Below are positions 1 through 8,269 of a stretch of 64,000 bases of DNA, piece by piece. This DNA comes from Streptomyces griseiscabiei (GTDB lineage Bacteria; Actinomycetota; Actinomycetes; Streptomycetales; Streptomycetaceae), in the NCBI RefSeq assembly GCF_020010925.1, contig NZ_JAGJBZ010000003.1, positions 992,001 to 1,056,000 on the forward strand. The letters are read 5' to 3'. Each line of letters starts with the position of its first letter. The first letter of the stretch is position 1. A program made the position numbers and the translations under genes. The notes under the pieces are model-generated. The model did no database searches. It was not told the origin of the DNA and saw only the letters and a program-made list of their open reading frames with translations.

Positions 1-846
1 GACCGTGCCGGTGAAACCCCAGTCTTCGCGCAGGAGTTCGGTCAGGAGCTGAGGGTCCGCCGAGACCGGGACGCCGTCCGTCTCCGTGTACGCCGCCATC
101 ACCGAGCGCGCCCCGCCCTCGCGCAGCGCCATCTCGAACGGGGGCAGGGTCACGTCCGCGAGTTCCCGTACCCCCGCCCGTACGGGCGCGTGGTTGCGGG
201 CGCCGACGGACGCCGCGTACCCGGCGAAGTGCTTCAGTGTGGCCACGATCCCGGCCGACTCCAGGCCGCGCACATACGCCGTACCGACCGTGCCGACGAG
301 GTACGGGTCCTCGCCGATCGTCTCCTCGACCCGCCCCCAGCGCGGGTCGCGGACCACGTCCAGGACGGGCGACAGACCCTGGTGGATGCCGACGGAGGCC
401 AGGTCGTGGCCGATGTGCCGGGCCATCTCCTCCACGAGCGCGGGGTCGAAGGTCGCGCCCCAGGCCAGCGGGACGGGGTACGCGGTCGCGCGCCATGCGG
501 TGAAGCCGGCGAGGCACTCCTCGTGGGCGACGGCCGGGATGCCGAAGCGGTTCGCGGCCATGATGCGGCGCTGGGCGCGGGCCAGGGCGCGCGCGCCGAG
601 CGCCGGGTCCACGGGGGCCGTACCGAAGGTGCGGGTGAGCTGGCCGAGGCCCCGGGTGATCAGCTCGTCGAAGTCGAAGGACTCCCGCATCTCCTCCTCG
701 TCGGGGGCGATGTCCTCGCCGTTCGAGTCGGTCTTCACCCACACGCCGTACAACTGGGCGGTCTTCTCCTCCAGGGTCATCCGGGAGAGCAGATCCTCGA
801 CCCGGGCCGCTGCGGGCAGGGCCGGGTCACGCCAAGGGGTGGTCAT
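1..846 (-). CDS. bxlA: GH3 beta-xylosidase/beta-glucosidase, N-terminal part (cut by window edge)
   Basis: The first ~282 residues of a glycoside hydrolase family 3 enzyme are in the window; the rest lies beyond base 1. It starts at ATG 846 with an AAGGAG Shine-Dalgarno five bases upstream. Visible GH3 features are LLSRMTLEEK near the N-terminus, VLDVVRDPRWGR, GEDPYLV and the substrate-binding KHF in TLKHFAGY. The nucleophile Asp motif (SDW) would come just past the edge. There is no signal peptide, so the enzyme should be cytoplasmic and split the imported disaccharide. It is last in a minus-strand operon behind two permeases and a binding protein, the bxlEFGA order known from streptomycete xylobiose systems. 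The xylobiose assignment rests on that context and on the nearby xylanase; a beta-glucosidase is the alternative. Confidence 0.85.
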   Translation of the reverse strand, partial: MTTPWRDPALPAAARVEDLLSRMTLEEKTAQLYGVWVKTDSNGEDIAPDEEEMRESFDFDELITRGLGQLTRTFGTAPVDPALGARALARAQRRIMAANRFGIPAVAHEECLAGFTAWRATAYPVPLAWGATFDPALVEEMARHIGHDLASVGIHQGLSPVLDVVRDPRWGRVEETIGEDPYLVGTVGTAYVRGLESAGIVATLKHFAGYAASVGARNHAPVRAGVRELADVTLPPFEMALREGGARSVMAAYTETDGVPVSADPQLLTELLREDWGFTGTV

Positions 847-903
847 GAAACTCCTTCAGGGGTCGGCGAGTTTCAGAAGGTCGCGGGTGCCGGAGCAGGT
901 GGG

Positions 904-1806
904 TCACTTGCCGCCCACACCCATCAGCCCGCCCACCAGCGCCCGGCGCGCCACCAGGTACACGGCGAAGATCGGGATGCCGGAGAGGACGACCGAGGCG
1001 AGCAGGGCGGGGATGTTGACGCCGAACTGGCTGACGTAGTTGAACAGTCCGAGCGTGAGCACCCGGGGGCCGTCGGACTGGGTGAAGATCAGCGGGAAGA
1101 GGAAGCCGTTCCACGCCTGGAGTGCGGAGAAGATGACGACCGTACTGATGCCGCCCTTGGCCAGCGGGATCGTCAGCTGGAAGAGCATGCGCAGGGGTGA
1201 CGCGCCGTCCAGCGCCATCGCCTCGTACAGGTCTTCGGAGACGTCCCGGAGCGTGCCCACCAGGACCAGCACCGAGACCGGCATCGCGAAGGCCGCCGTC
1301 GGGAGGATGACGGCGAGGAGGGTGTCGTAGAGGTCGAGCTTCGCGATGAGGAGATAGAGGGGGACCACGACCGCCTGCGCCGGGATCGCCACGCCCAGGA
1401 GGAAGAGGCGGAAAGCCGCGTTCGACCAGCGGTCGCGGGTGCGGACGGTGACGTACGCCAGCGGGATGGACAGGGCCAGGACGATGCCGACGACCGAGAC
1501 CGCGACGACCGCCGTATTGCTGAGCAGATGGCCGAAGCCGCTGGTCAGGACGGTGTTGTAGTTGTCGAGGGTCGGGTCGGTGGGAGGTTTGAGGGGGTTG
1601 CCGGTGAGGGCCTTGTCCGCGCCCGTGAGGGACGCCGACAGCATCGCGTAGATCGGGATCAGGACGATGACCAGCCAGAGGAACGCGCCCAGGCCCGCGA
1701 CCGGGTTGGCGCGCCGCGTCCAGTGGCGCCGGCGGCGGGGGGCGCGCGACGGCTCGCGCGCGGGCTCGTCGGTCTTCGTGGGGCGCGCCAGTGTGTCGTG
1801 TGACAT
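904..1806 (-). CDS. bxlG: sugar ABC transporter permease, MalG type
   Basis: A 300-residue inner-membrane permease of the CUT1 carbohydrate ABC family. The basic N-terminus is followed by about six hydrophobic segments (first around residues 38-58). The EAA cytoplasmic loop that contacts the ATPase reads EAMALDGASPLRM at about residues 190-205. It starts 9 bp after the preceding permease gene and ends 57 bp before the beta-xylosidase, so co-transcription is likely. No ATPase gene is in the window; such importers commonly use the shared ATPase MsiK encoded elsewhere in Streptomyces. Xylobiose is the inferred substrate. Confidence 0.88.
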   Translation of the reverse strand: MSHDTLARPTKTDEPAREPSRAPRRRRHWTRRANPVAGLGAFLWLVIVLIPIYAMLSASLTGADKALTGNPLKPPTDPTLDNYNTVLTSGFGHLLSNTAVVAVSVVGIVLALSIPLAYVTVRTRDRWSNAAFRLFLLGVAIPAQAVVVPLYLLIAKLDLYDTLLAVILPTAAFAMPVSVLVLVGTLRDVSEDLYEAMALDGASPLRMLFQLTIPLAKGGISTVVIFSALQAWNGFLFPLIFTQSDGPRVLTLGLFNYVSQFGVNIPALLASVVLSGIPIFAVYLVARRALVGGLMGVGGK

Positions 1807-1815
1807 GCCGCTCCG

Positions 1816-2718
1816 TCACATCCCTTCACGCGTGCTGCGCATGGCGCCGAAGCCCGTCAGCCGGACCAGGACGAGGGAGAGCCCCGTCGCGGCGATGACC
1901 AGGAAGGACGCGATGGCGCTGGCGTAGCCGAAGTCGTACGTCTTGAAGCCCGCCTCGTACATCAGGTACGGCAGGATCGCCGTGTCCGTGCCCGGGCCGC
2001 CCTTGGTGAGGATCAGGACCGTCTCGAAGTACGTCAGCGAGCCGACCACCATCAGGACCGTGGAGGTCGTGATCGTGTGGCGCAGCTGCGGGAGCGTGAT
2101 CGAGAAGAACTGGCGGTAGCGGCCGGCGCCGTCGATGGCCGCCGCCTGGTAGAGGACCTCGGGGATCTGGCGGGCCCCGCCCTGGTAGATCAGGGTGTGG
2201 AAGGGGATGAACTGCCAGCCGCCGACGAACACGATCGCGAGGAACGCGCCGCTCTGCGAGCCCAGGGTGTCCTGCTGGATGATGCCGAAGTTCGGGTCGA
2301 GGAGGGCGTAGAACAGGATCGCGATGGCGGTGGAGGAGAGCAGGAACGGGACGAAGAAGACCGCGGAGAGGATCGCGCGGTTGCGCTGCCGGCCCGCCGC
2401 CCAGACGCCCAGGAGCAGGGCGATCACCGTCTGGAAGACCCAGCTGGCGACCGTCAGGACGACCGTCAGCCACAGGGACTGGGTCATCCGCGGGTCGTCG
2501 AGGAGCTTCCGCCAGTTGTCGAGGCCGACCGGTGTGGGGTCGCCGAGGCCGTCCCAGCTGGTGAAGGAGAGATAGAGGGCCAGGGCCATCGGGACGACCG
2601 CGAAGAAGGTGAAGAAGAGGACGCCGGGGAGCGCCCAGGCGGCGTGCGGGCGACCCGCACGCGACCCGTGTGCGGGGGCGCTTCGCGGAGCGGTCCCCTT
2701 GTCGACCGTGACGGTCAC
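1816..2718 (-). CDS. bxlF: sugar ABC transporter permease, MalF type
   Basis: A 300-residue permease partner of the downstream MalG-type protein, together forming the membrane channel of a CUT1 importer. GTG 2718 is chosen because it overlaps the stop of the binding-protein gene by 4 bp (GTGA), a usual sign of translational coupling. The open frame runs far upstream but reads out of phase through the binding-protein gene. Hydrophobic segments begin at about residue 27 ([16 protein letters not shown]). The EAA loop is [15 protein letters not shown], followed by [10 protein letters not shown]. Confidence 0.88.
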   Translation of the reverse strand: MTVTVDKGTAPRSAPAHGSRAGRPHAAWALPGVLFFTFFAVVPMALALYLSFTSWDGLGDPTPVGLDNWRKLLDDPRMTQSLWLTVVLTVASWVFQTVIALLLGVWAAGRQRNRAILSAVFFVPFLLSSTAIAILFYALLDPNFGIIQQDTLGSQSGAFLAIVFVGGWQFIPFHTLIYQGGARQIPEVLYQAAAIDGAGRYRQFFSITLPQLRHTITTSTVLMVVGSLTYFETVLILTKGGPGTDTAILPYLMYEAGFKTYDFGYASAIASFLVIAATGLSLVLVRLTGFGAMRSTREGM

Positions 2719-4052
2719 TTCAGCCCCTTGCACGCCGTCACGAAGTCGGCCGGGGAGGACTGGCCCGCGAACAGCTTGCCTATCTCCGTGTGCATCTTGG
2801 TGCCGAGGCCGTCGCCGAGCGCCTGGTCCCAGGAGAGCGTGAAGGCGGGGGCCTGCTGGACCATGTCGTACTGGAACTTCGCGTACTCCGGGTTGGGCGC
2901 GGAGGAGAGCAGCTCGGCCGCGCCGGAGGTGGTCGGGACGTCGCCGTTGTCGATGAGCGCCTGCGCGTACTCCTTCGACGCGCAGTCCTTCAGGAAGCCG
3001 ACCGCCAGGTCCTTGTTCTTCGTACGGGCGTTGATCGACCAGTAGTTGGTGGGGTTGCCGACGACGTTGCGGACGTCGCCCGTGCCGCCCTCGACGGTGG
3101 GGAAGGCGGCCCAGCCCAGATTGCCCTTGGCGAAGTCCGGGAACTTGCCGAGCTGGGTCGAGTACTCCCAGGAGCCCATCAGGTGCATGGCCGCCTTGCC
3201 GCGCGCGAAGACCGCGGGGGCGCCGCCGTTGACGTACGACACCGAGGTGAACTTGGAGCCGAAGGCGCCGTCGTCGATGAGCTCCTTGACCAGTTCGGCG
3301 GCCTTGAGGACGGTCGGGTCGCCCCAGCCCTCGGCGTCGCCGTCCTGGATGCGCTTGAAGACCTCGGGGCCGCCGATCCGGTCGACCAGGTACTCCAGCC
3401 ACATCAGCTCGGGCCAGACGTCGGAGCCGCCGAGGGCGAAGGGGGTGATCTTCGCCTTCTTCAACTTGGCGTTGATGTCGAGGAGTTGGTCCCAGGTGGT
3501 GGGCGGCTGGAGCTTGTGCTCGGTGAAGACGGACTTGTTGTAGAAGAGGATCACGGGCTGCATGCCGCGCATCGGGATGCCGTAGTGGCGGCCCTTGAGA
3601 TCGCCGGCCGCGAGCACCGAGGGCAGGAAGCCGCTCTTGAGGACCGGGTCGCCCTCGATGACGTCGGTGAGGTCGACGAGCTTGCCCGCCTCCTCGTACG
3701 GCTTGATGGAGCCGCCGCCCCAGTTGAAGAAGATGTCCGGGGCGCTCGGGGAACCCATGGCCGTGCGGAGCTTGGGGGAGTAGTCGGAGCCGGGGACCTT
3801 CTGCAGCTTGACGGTGCCGCCGGCCTTCTTCGCCGCCGCCGACTTGTTGAACCGGTCGACGCCCGCCTGCTGGACCTTCACCGCGTCGTCGCCGTACACG
3901 AAGGCGGTGAGCGTCTTGCCGTCCCCGCCGCCCGCGCCACCGCCCGAGCCACAGCCGGTGAGGCCGGTCCCGAGACCGGCGGTGAGCAAGGAAGCGGAAC
4001 CGGCGCCGAGAACCCAGCGCCTGCTGAACGTCCGCTCTCTGTTCGACTCCAT
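2715..4052 (-). CDS. bxlE: extracellular sugar-binding lipoprotein of the ABC importer
   Basis: A 445-residue solute-binding protein (SBP family 1). The N-terminus [14 protein letters not shown] contains a twin-arginine-like motif and is followed by a lipobox LTGC, so the mature protein should be a membrane-anchored, possibly Tat-exported lipoprotein. ATG 4052 is preferred: a GAGAGG Shine-Dalgarno lies about 8 bases upstream. A GTG at 4061 is the alternative. It is the first gene of the transporter operon and is divergent from the LacI regulator. By neighbourhood the ligand is a xylo-oligosaccharide, probably xylobiose. Confidence 0.88.
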   Translation of the reverse strand: MESNRERTFSRRWVLGAGSASLLTAGLGTGLTGCGSGGGAGGGDGKTLTAFVYGDDAVKVQQAGVDRFNKSAAAKKAGGTVKLQKVPGSDYSPKLRTAMGSPSAPDIFFNWGGGSIKPYEEAGKLVDLTDVIEGDPVLKSGFLPSVLAAGDLKGRHYGIPMRGMQPVILFYNKSVFTEHKLQPPTTWDQLLDINAKLKKAKITPFALGGSDVWPELMWLEYLVDRIGGPEVFKRIQDGDAEGWGDPTVLKAAELVKELIDDGAFGSKFTSVSYVNGGAPAVFARGKAAMHLMGSWEYSTQLGKFPDFAKGNLGWAAFPTVEGGTGDVRNVVGNPTNYWSINARTKNKDLAVGFLKDCASKEYAQALIDNGDVPTTSGAAELLSSAPNPEYAKFQYDMVQQAPAFTLSWDQALGDGLGTKMHTEIGKLFAGQSSPADFVTACKGLK

Positions 4053-4079
4053 GGACAGCACCTCTCGCGGGTGGAGGGA

Positions 4080-4090
4080 CGAATGTTTCG
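4080..4090. promoter_or_regulatory. operator 1, CGAA-TGT-TTCG
   Basis: A perfect CGAA/TTCG inverted repeat with a 3-bp centre, in the intergenic region between the binding-protein gene and the divergent LacI regulator. CGAA-N-TTCG type repeats are, as I recall, the reported core of BxlR/VF1 binding sites in Streptomyces xylanolytic promoters. Confidence 0.6.
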
Positions 4091-4100
4091 GATGTCAGCT

Positions 4101-4116
4101 CGAATGTTCCGGGAAC
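4101..4116. promoter_or_regulatory. operator 2, overlapping CGAA-TGT-TCCG and GTTCC-G-GGAAC
   Basis: An imperfect copy of the same operator (4101-4111), overlapping a perfect 11-bp palindrome at 4106-4116. It sits 10 bp after the first operator. Two close sites suit the dimer/tetramer binding of LacI-family regulators. Confidence 0.45.
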
Positions 4117-4126
4117 GTATGGCCGT

Positions 4127-4138
4127 CGAAAGGGTTCG
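4127..4138. promoter_or_regulatory. operator 3, CGAA-AGGG-TTCG
   Basis: A perfect CGAA/TTCG inverted repeat with a 4-bp centre, 33 bp upstream of the regulator start. It would allow autoregulation of the LacI gene as well as repression of the divergent transporter operon. Confidence 0.55.
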
Positions 4139-4170
4139 TCAAGAGGTCGCGCAGGGATACGATCCCGCTC

Positions 4171-5232
4171 ATGAAGCCCGCGAAGCCCGAGGAAACCCAG
4201 ACAAGAGCGCGTGTCTCGCCGTCCACGCAGACCGCGACGCTCGCCGAGATCGCCCGCCAGGCCGGCGTCTCCGCTCCGACTGTTTCGAAGGTGCTCAACG
4301 GCCGCGCGGACGTCGCGCCCGCGACCCGCACCCGTGTCGAGGAGCTGCTGCGCGAGTACGGCTACCGCCGCCGGCGCGCCGAGGCGACCCGCTCCCCCCT
4401 CATCGACCTGGTCTTCCACGAGCTGGAGAGCGCCTGGGCGATGGAGGTCATCCGGGGCGTCGAGAACGTCGCCCGGGAGGAGGGGCTGAGCGTCGTCCTC
4501 TCCGAGAGCGCGGGGCGGCTCACCCCCGGCCGCACCTGGGCCGACCAGGTCGCCGCCCGGCGCCCGCACGGCGTCGTGCTCGTCCTGTCGGGGCTCGACG
4601 AGTCCCAGCGGGCGCTGCTCACCAGCCGCTCCATCCCGTTCGTGGTGATGGACCCGGCGGGCGACCCCGGCGACGACGTGCCCTCGATCGGCGCCACCAA
4701 CTGGCAGGGCGGCCTCGCCGCCACCCGGCACCTGGTCGAGCTCGGCCACCGGCGGATCGGCGCCATCAGCGGACCGTCCCGGATGATGTGCAGCCGCGCC
4801 CGGGTCGACGGCTACCGGGCCGCGCTGGAGACCGCCGGGCTGCCGGTCGCCGCGGACCTGATCAAGGCCGGGGACTTCCACCACGAGACCGGCTACCGGC
4901 TCGGGCTCGACCTGCTGCGCCGCCCCGACCGCCCCACCGCCGTCTTCGCCGGCAACGACCTCCAGGCCCTCGGCCTCTACGAGGCCGCCCGTGAACTGGG
5001 CCTGCGCATCCCGGAGGACCTCAGCGTCGTCGGCTTCGACGACCTCCCGGTGGCCCGCTGGGTCGGGCCCCCGCTGACGACCGTGCGCCAGCCGCTGATG
5101 GAGATGGCCGAGGCGGCGGCCCGGCTGGTGCTGGACCTGGGGCGCCAGGACCGGGGGCCTTCGGCGGCGACGCGGGTGGAGCTGGCGACGAGCCTGGTGG
5201 TGCGGAGCAGTACGGGGGTCGCGCCCCTCTAG
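4171..5232 (+). CDS. bxlR: LacI-family transcriptional regulator of xylobiose uptake
   Basis: A 353-residue LacI/GalR repressor. The HTH is at about residues 22-68: ATLAEIARQAGVSAPTVSKV, then hinge residues VLNGRADV. The periplasmic-binding-like effector domain follows, with the typical VFAGNDLQALG and VVGFDDLPVARW segments. ATG 4171 is used because the DNA-binding domain begins shortly after it; the longer open frame upstream is non-coding shadow. It is divergent from the transporter operon across three CGAA-TTCG operators. Its TAG stop lies at the left end of a MITE-like element. Assignment as BxlR is by context; CebR-type cellobiose regulators are close relatives. Confidence 0.82.
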   Translation: MKPAKPEETQTRARVSPSTQTATLAEIARQAGVSAPTVSKVLNGRADVAPATRTRVEELLREYGYRRRRAEATRSPLIDLVFHELESAWAMEVIRGVENVAREEGLSVVLSESAGRLTPGRTWADQVAARRPHGVVLVLSGLDESQRALLTSRSIPFVVMDPAGDPGDDVPSIGATNWQGGLAATRHLVELGHRRIGAISGPSRMMCSRARVDGYRAALETAGLPVAADLIKAGDFHHETGYRLGLDLLRRPDRPTAVFAGNDLQALGLYEAARELGLRIPEDLSVVGFDDLPVARWVGPPLTTVRQPLMEMAEAAARLVLDLGRQDRGPSAATRVELATSLVVRSSTGVAPL

Positions 5233-5480
5233 GGCCTGTCTTCAAATTCCCGCCTGCCCCGCGACGCCATGCACGCTCCCCCACTCTCGGCTTCGCTCGA
5301 GCGGGAGGTACCCCCACCGCCGCACCGGGCCCTGACCCGAGTACGTCCAGTACGCGGATCAGGGCCCGGCACGCCGAGAGCACGCTCCCCCAGTCTCGGC
5401 TTCGCTCGACCGGGAGGTACCCCCACGACGCCGCGGGGCCGCCCTCCGGGCGACGGCGGGAATGTGAAGACAGGCCCTAG
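5229..5480. repeat. MITE-like inverted-repeat element A (252 bp, CTAG ends)
   Basis: Both ends carry a ~26-bp terminal inverted repeat beginning CTAGGGCCTGTCTTCA, with one mismatch between the arms. Inside are two direct copies of a ~50-bp segment (around 5275-5320 and 5388-5430), each able to form a CTCCC/GGGAG hairpin. A CCGCCCTCCGGGCG segment near the right end is shared with elements B and C. There is no coding potential. The left CTAG contains the stop codon of the upstream LacI gene. The element occupies most of the 426-bp gap before the xylanase and could terminate transcription in both directions. Confidence 0.75.
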
Positions 5481-5634
5481 GGGCGCGGGGAACTGCGCGG
5501 GGAACTGCGCGGCGAGCCACGGCGGCGCGGCAGTCGGCCACAGACCCGACCCGGCAGACGCCTGGCCGGAAGTTGACGTATTGACGACCGAGTCACCCAC
5601 CCCCACACTCCTCCGAAGTCAATCGGTTGCACCA

Positions 5635-5647
5635 CCGAAACTTTCGG
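5635..5647. promoter_or_regulatory. BxlR-type operator in the xylanase leader
   Basis: A perfect 13-bp palindrome CCGAAACTTTCGG containing CGAA-N3-TTCG, the same core as in the transporter/regulator intergenic region. It lies 11 bp before the xylanase ATG and overlaps the beginning of its GGAGG Shine-Dalgarno. Confidence 0.6.
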
Positions 5648-5658
5648 AGGCACCCGCA

Positions 5659-7005
5659 ATGAGACCCTCCCCGCGCGGCCTGCTCACCGCCCTGACCGCC
5701 GTCGCCGCCCTGCTCCTCGCCACCCCCACCGCCCACGCCGCCGACCCGCCCCTGCGCGACCTCGCCGCGGCCAAGGGCAAGGCGATCGGCACCGCCGTCA
5801 CCGGCTCCAAACTCACCGGCACCTACGGCGACATCGCGGGCCGCGAGTTCAACTGGCTCACCCCCGGCAACGCCATGAAGTGGGGCTCCGTCGAACCCAC
5901 CCGGGGCACCTTCAACTGGACCGAGGCCGACCAGATCGTCGCCTTCGCCGAGGCCCACGACCAGGACGTACGCGGCCACACCCTGGTCTGGCACAGCCAG
6001 AACCCGAGCTGGCTGACCAACGGCAGCTGGACGCCCGCCCAGCTCAGTACGCTGATGAACGACCACATCGCGCTCGAAGTCGGCCGCTACAAGGGCCGCC
6101 TGGCCGCCTGGGACGTGGTGAACGAGCCCTTCAACGAGGACGGCACCTACCGCCAGACCCTCTGGTACAACGGCCTCGGCGCCGACTACATCGCCCAGGC
6201 CCTCACCGCCGCCCGCGCCGCCGACCCGGCCGCCAAGCTCTACATCAACGACTACAACGTCGAGGGCGTCAACGCCAAGAGCACGGCCCTCTACAACCTG
6301 GTCCGGGACCTCAAGGCCCGCGGCGTCCCGATCGACGGCGTCGGCCTCCAGGCCCACCTGATCCTCGGCCAGGTCCCCGCCACCCTCCAGCAGAACATCC
6401 AGCGCTTCGCCGACCTGGGCCTGGACGTCGCCATCACCGAACTCGACATCCGTATGCAACTGCCCGCCACAGCGGCCAAGCTGGCGCAGCAGCGCACCGA
6501 GTACGACGCCGTGGTGAAGGCCTGCGTGGCGGTCACCCGCTGCACCGGTGCCACCGTCTGGGGCTTCACCGACTCCGACTCCTGGATCCCCGACACGTTC
6601 CCGGGCGAGGGCGCGGCCACCCCGTACGACGAGAACTACGCGCCGAAACCCGCGTACCACGGCATCGTGACGGCACTCGGCGGCACGGTGACCGAACCGC
6701 CGGTCCCGTCCGGCTGCTCGGCGGCGTACAGCGTGCCGAACCAGTGGAACACCGGCTTCACCGGCAACGTCACGATCAGCTGCGCGGCCGGTTCCTCGCT
6801 CTCCTCCTGGCGGGTCGCCTGGACGTTCGGCGCGGGACAACAGCTGAGCCAGGCCTGGAACGCCTCCTGCGCCCAGAGCGGCGCGGCCGTCACCTGTTCC
6901 AACGCCTCCTGGAACGGCGGTGTCCCGAGCGGCGGTTCGGTGAGCTTCGGCTTCAACGGCACCTGGAGCGGCAGCAATCCGGTACCGACGGTGACACTGG
7001 GCTGA
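5659..7005 (+). CDS. secreted GH10 endo-1,4-beta-xylanase with C-terminal CBM2
   Basis: A 448-residue secreted xylanase. The Sec signal peptide occupies about residues 1-31, with cleavage after AHA. The GH10 catalytic barrel runs to about residue 345: acid/base Glu156 in WDVVNEPF and nucleophile Glu261 in ITELDIRM. A short linker leads to a carbohydrate-binding module of family 2 (about 350-448), beginning at CSAAYSVPNQWNTGF and containing SNASWNGG. ATG 5659 has GGAGG 8 bases upstream. The product cleaves xylan outside the cell to xylo-oligosaccharides that the adjacent importer could take up. A BxlR-like operator sits at its ribosome-binding site, supporting co-regulation with that importer. 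Confidence 0.93.
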   Translation: MRPSPRGLLTALTAVAALLLATPTAHAADPPLRDLAAAKGKAIGTAVTGSKLTGTYGDIAGREFNWLTPGNAMKWGSVEPTRGTFNWTEADQIVAFAEAHDQDVRGHTLVWHSQNPSWLTNGSWTPAQLSTLMNDHIALEVGRYKGRLAAWDVVNEPFNEDGTYRQTLWYNGLGADYIAQALTAARAADPAAKLYINDYNVEGVNAKSTALYNLVRDLKARGVPIDGVGLQAHLILGQVPATLQQNIQRFADLGLDVAITELDIRMQLPATAAKLAQQRTEYDAVVKACVAVTRCTGATVWGFTDSDSWIPDTFPGEGAATPYDENYAPKPAYHGIVTALGGTVTEPPVPSGCSAAYSVPNQWNTGFTGNVTISCAAGSSLSSWRVAWTFGAGQQLSQAWNASCAQSGAAVTCSNASWNGGVPSGGSVSFGFNGTWSGSNPVPTVTLG

Positions 7006-7078
7006 GAAGTCTGAGAATTTCCGAAGGAAAGGGCGCAGGAGGTTCTGCCCGTAACAATTCGGACGTAAGTTCCTGTGC

Positions 7079-8158
7079 GTGAGTGGTGAAGAAAGTGCGT
7101 TCGGGGACGCCGGGGACGACGACAACGGGAGCGCGGGCGGACCGCGGCGCCGGCGCCGGCTGAAGATCGCCGGCTGTGTGCTCGCCGGCGCCCTCGTCCT
7201 CGGCGCGGGCGGGGCGGGCTGGGCGTTCTGGCGGCTGAACGACAACATCACGAGCGTCGACATCAACGGCGCGCTCGGCGACGACCGCCCCGCGAAGGCC
7301 CGGTCCGCCGCCGAGCCGTCGGCGTCGGCCTCCGCCGCACCCCTGCCGAGCGGCGCCCTCAACATCCTCGTCCTCGGCTCCGACTCCCGCAGCGGCAAGG
7401 AGAACGCCGAACTCGGCGGCGGCGACACGGACTCGGGCGCCCGCTCGGACACCGCGATGGTCGTCCACATCGACGAGGGCCGGACCGGGGCGACGGTCGT
7501 CAGCATCCCCCGCGACACCCTCGTCACCCGCCCGTCCTGCCCGCTGGAGTCGGGCGGTTCGACATCGGTCGCGTACAACGTCATGTTCAACACGGCGTAC
7601 GCGGTCGGCGGCCCCGTCTGCGCGGTCAAGACCGTCGAGTCGATGACGGACGTCCGCATGGACCACTACATCGAGATCGACTTCTCCGGCTTCGCGAACC
7701 TGGTCGACGCGCTCGGCGGCGTCACGGTCACCACGGACGAGGACATCGACGACGAGGACTCGCACCTCACCCTGGACGCCGGCACCCACCACCTGGACGG
7801 CGAACAGGCCCTCGCCCTCGCCCGCACCCGCCACGGCATCGGCGACGGCAGCGACCTCGGCCGCATCGGTCTCCAGCAGAAACTGGTCAAGTCCCTGCTC
7901 GACCAGATCTCCTCCACCGCCCTCCTCACCAACCCCGCCCAGCTCTACCGCGCCGCCGACGCCATCACCGGCAGCCTGACCACGGACACCGGCCTGGCCT
8001 CCCTGCGCGACCTGATGACCCTCGGCGAAAGCCTGAAGAACCTGACCTCGACCGACACCCGAACGGTGATGATGCCGGTGGTCACGGCCCCGTACGACCG
8101 CAACCGCGTCGTCGCGGACGAGCCGGAGGCGGGGGAGCTGTGGGAGTCGCTGAAGTGA
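7079..8158 (+). CDS. LytR-CpsA-Psr (LCP) family glycopolymer ligase
   Basis: A 359-residue type II membrane protein. A basic stretch (RRRRR) precedes one transmembrane helix at about residues 29-50. The extracytoplasmic LCP domain has the family motifs LNILVLGSDSR, ARSDTAMVVH, VVSIPRDTLV and LALARTRHG. LCP proteins transfer undecaprenyl-linked glycopolymers to peptidoglycan. The GTG start has no strong Shine-Dalgarno, so the N-terminus may be slightly different. No wall-polymer synthesis genes are adjacent. The acceptor polymer cannot be told from the sequence. Confidence 0.88.
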   Translation: MSGEESAFGDAGDDDNGSAGGPRRRRRLKIAGCVLAGALVLGAGGAGWAFWRLNDNITSVDINGALGDDRPAKARSAAEPSASASAAPLPSGALNILVLGSDSRSGKENAELGGGDTDSGARSDTAMVVHIDEGRTGATVVSIPRDTLVTRPSCPLESGGSTSVAYNVMFNTAYAVGGPVCAVKTVESMTDVRMDHYIEIDFSGFANLVDALGGVTVTTDEDIDDEDSHLTLDAGTHHLDGEQALALARTRHGIGDGSDLGRIGLQQKLVKSLLDQISSTALLTNPAQLYRAADAITGSLTTDTGLASLRDLMTLGESLKNLTSTDTRTVMMPVVTAPYDRNRVVADEPEAGELWESLK

Positions 8159-8269
8159 GCGTCGCCGAATAGCACGGGCGAGGCTCGGCCGGAGCGTTAT
8201 CTCCGCAGGTCACCCGGGTGGAGGTAGACGGGGAGGACAGCACCGGGGGCCGCTCGCCATCATGCTGCG

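Noticed and set aside
2790..4994. 734-residue plus-strand frame over the sugar-binding protein
   Set aside because: Shadow of the binding-protein gene and out of phase with the LacI gene; composition not protein-like.
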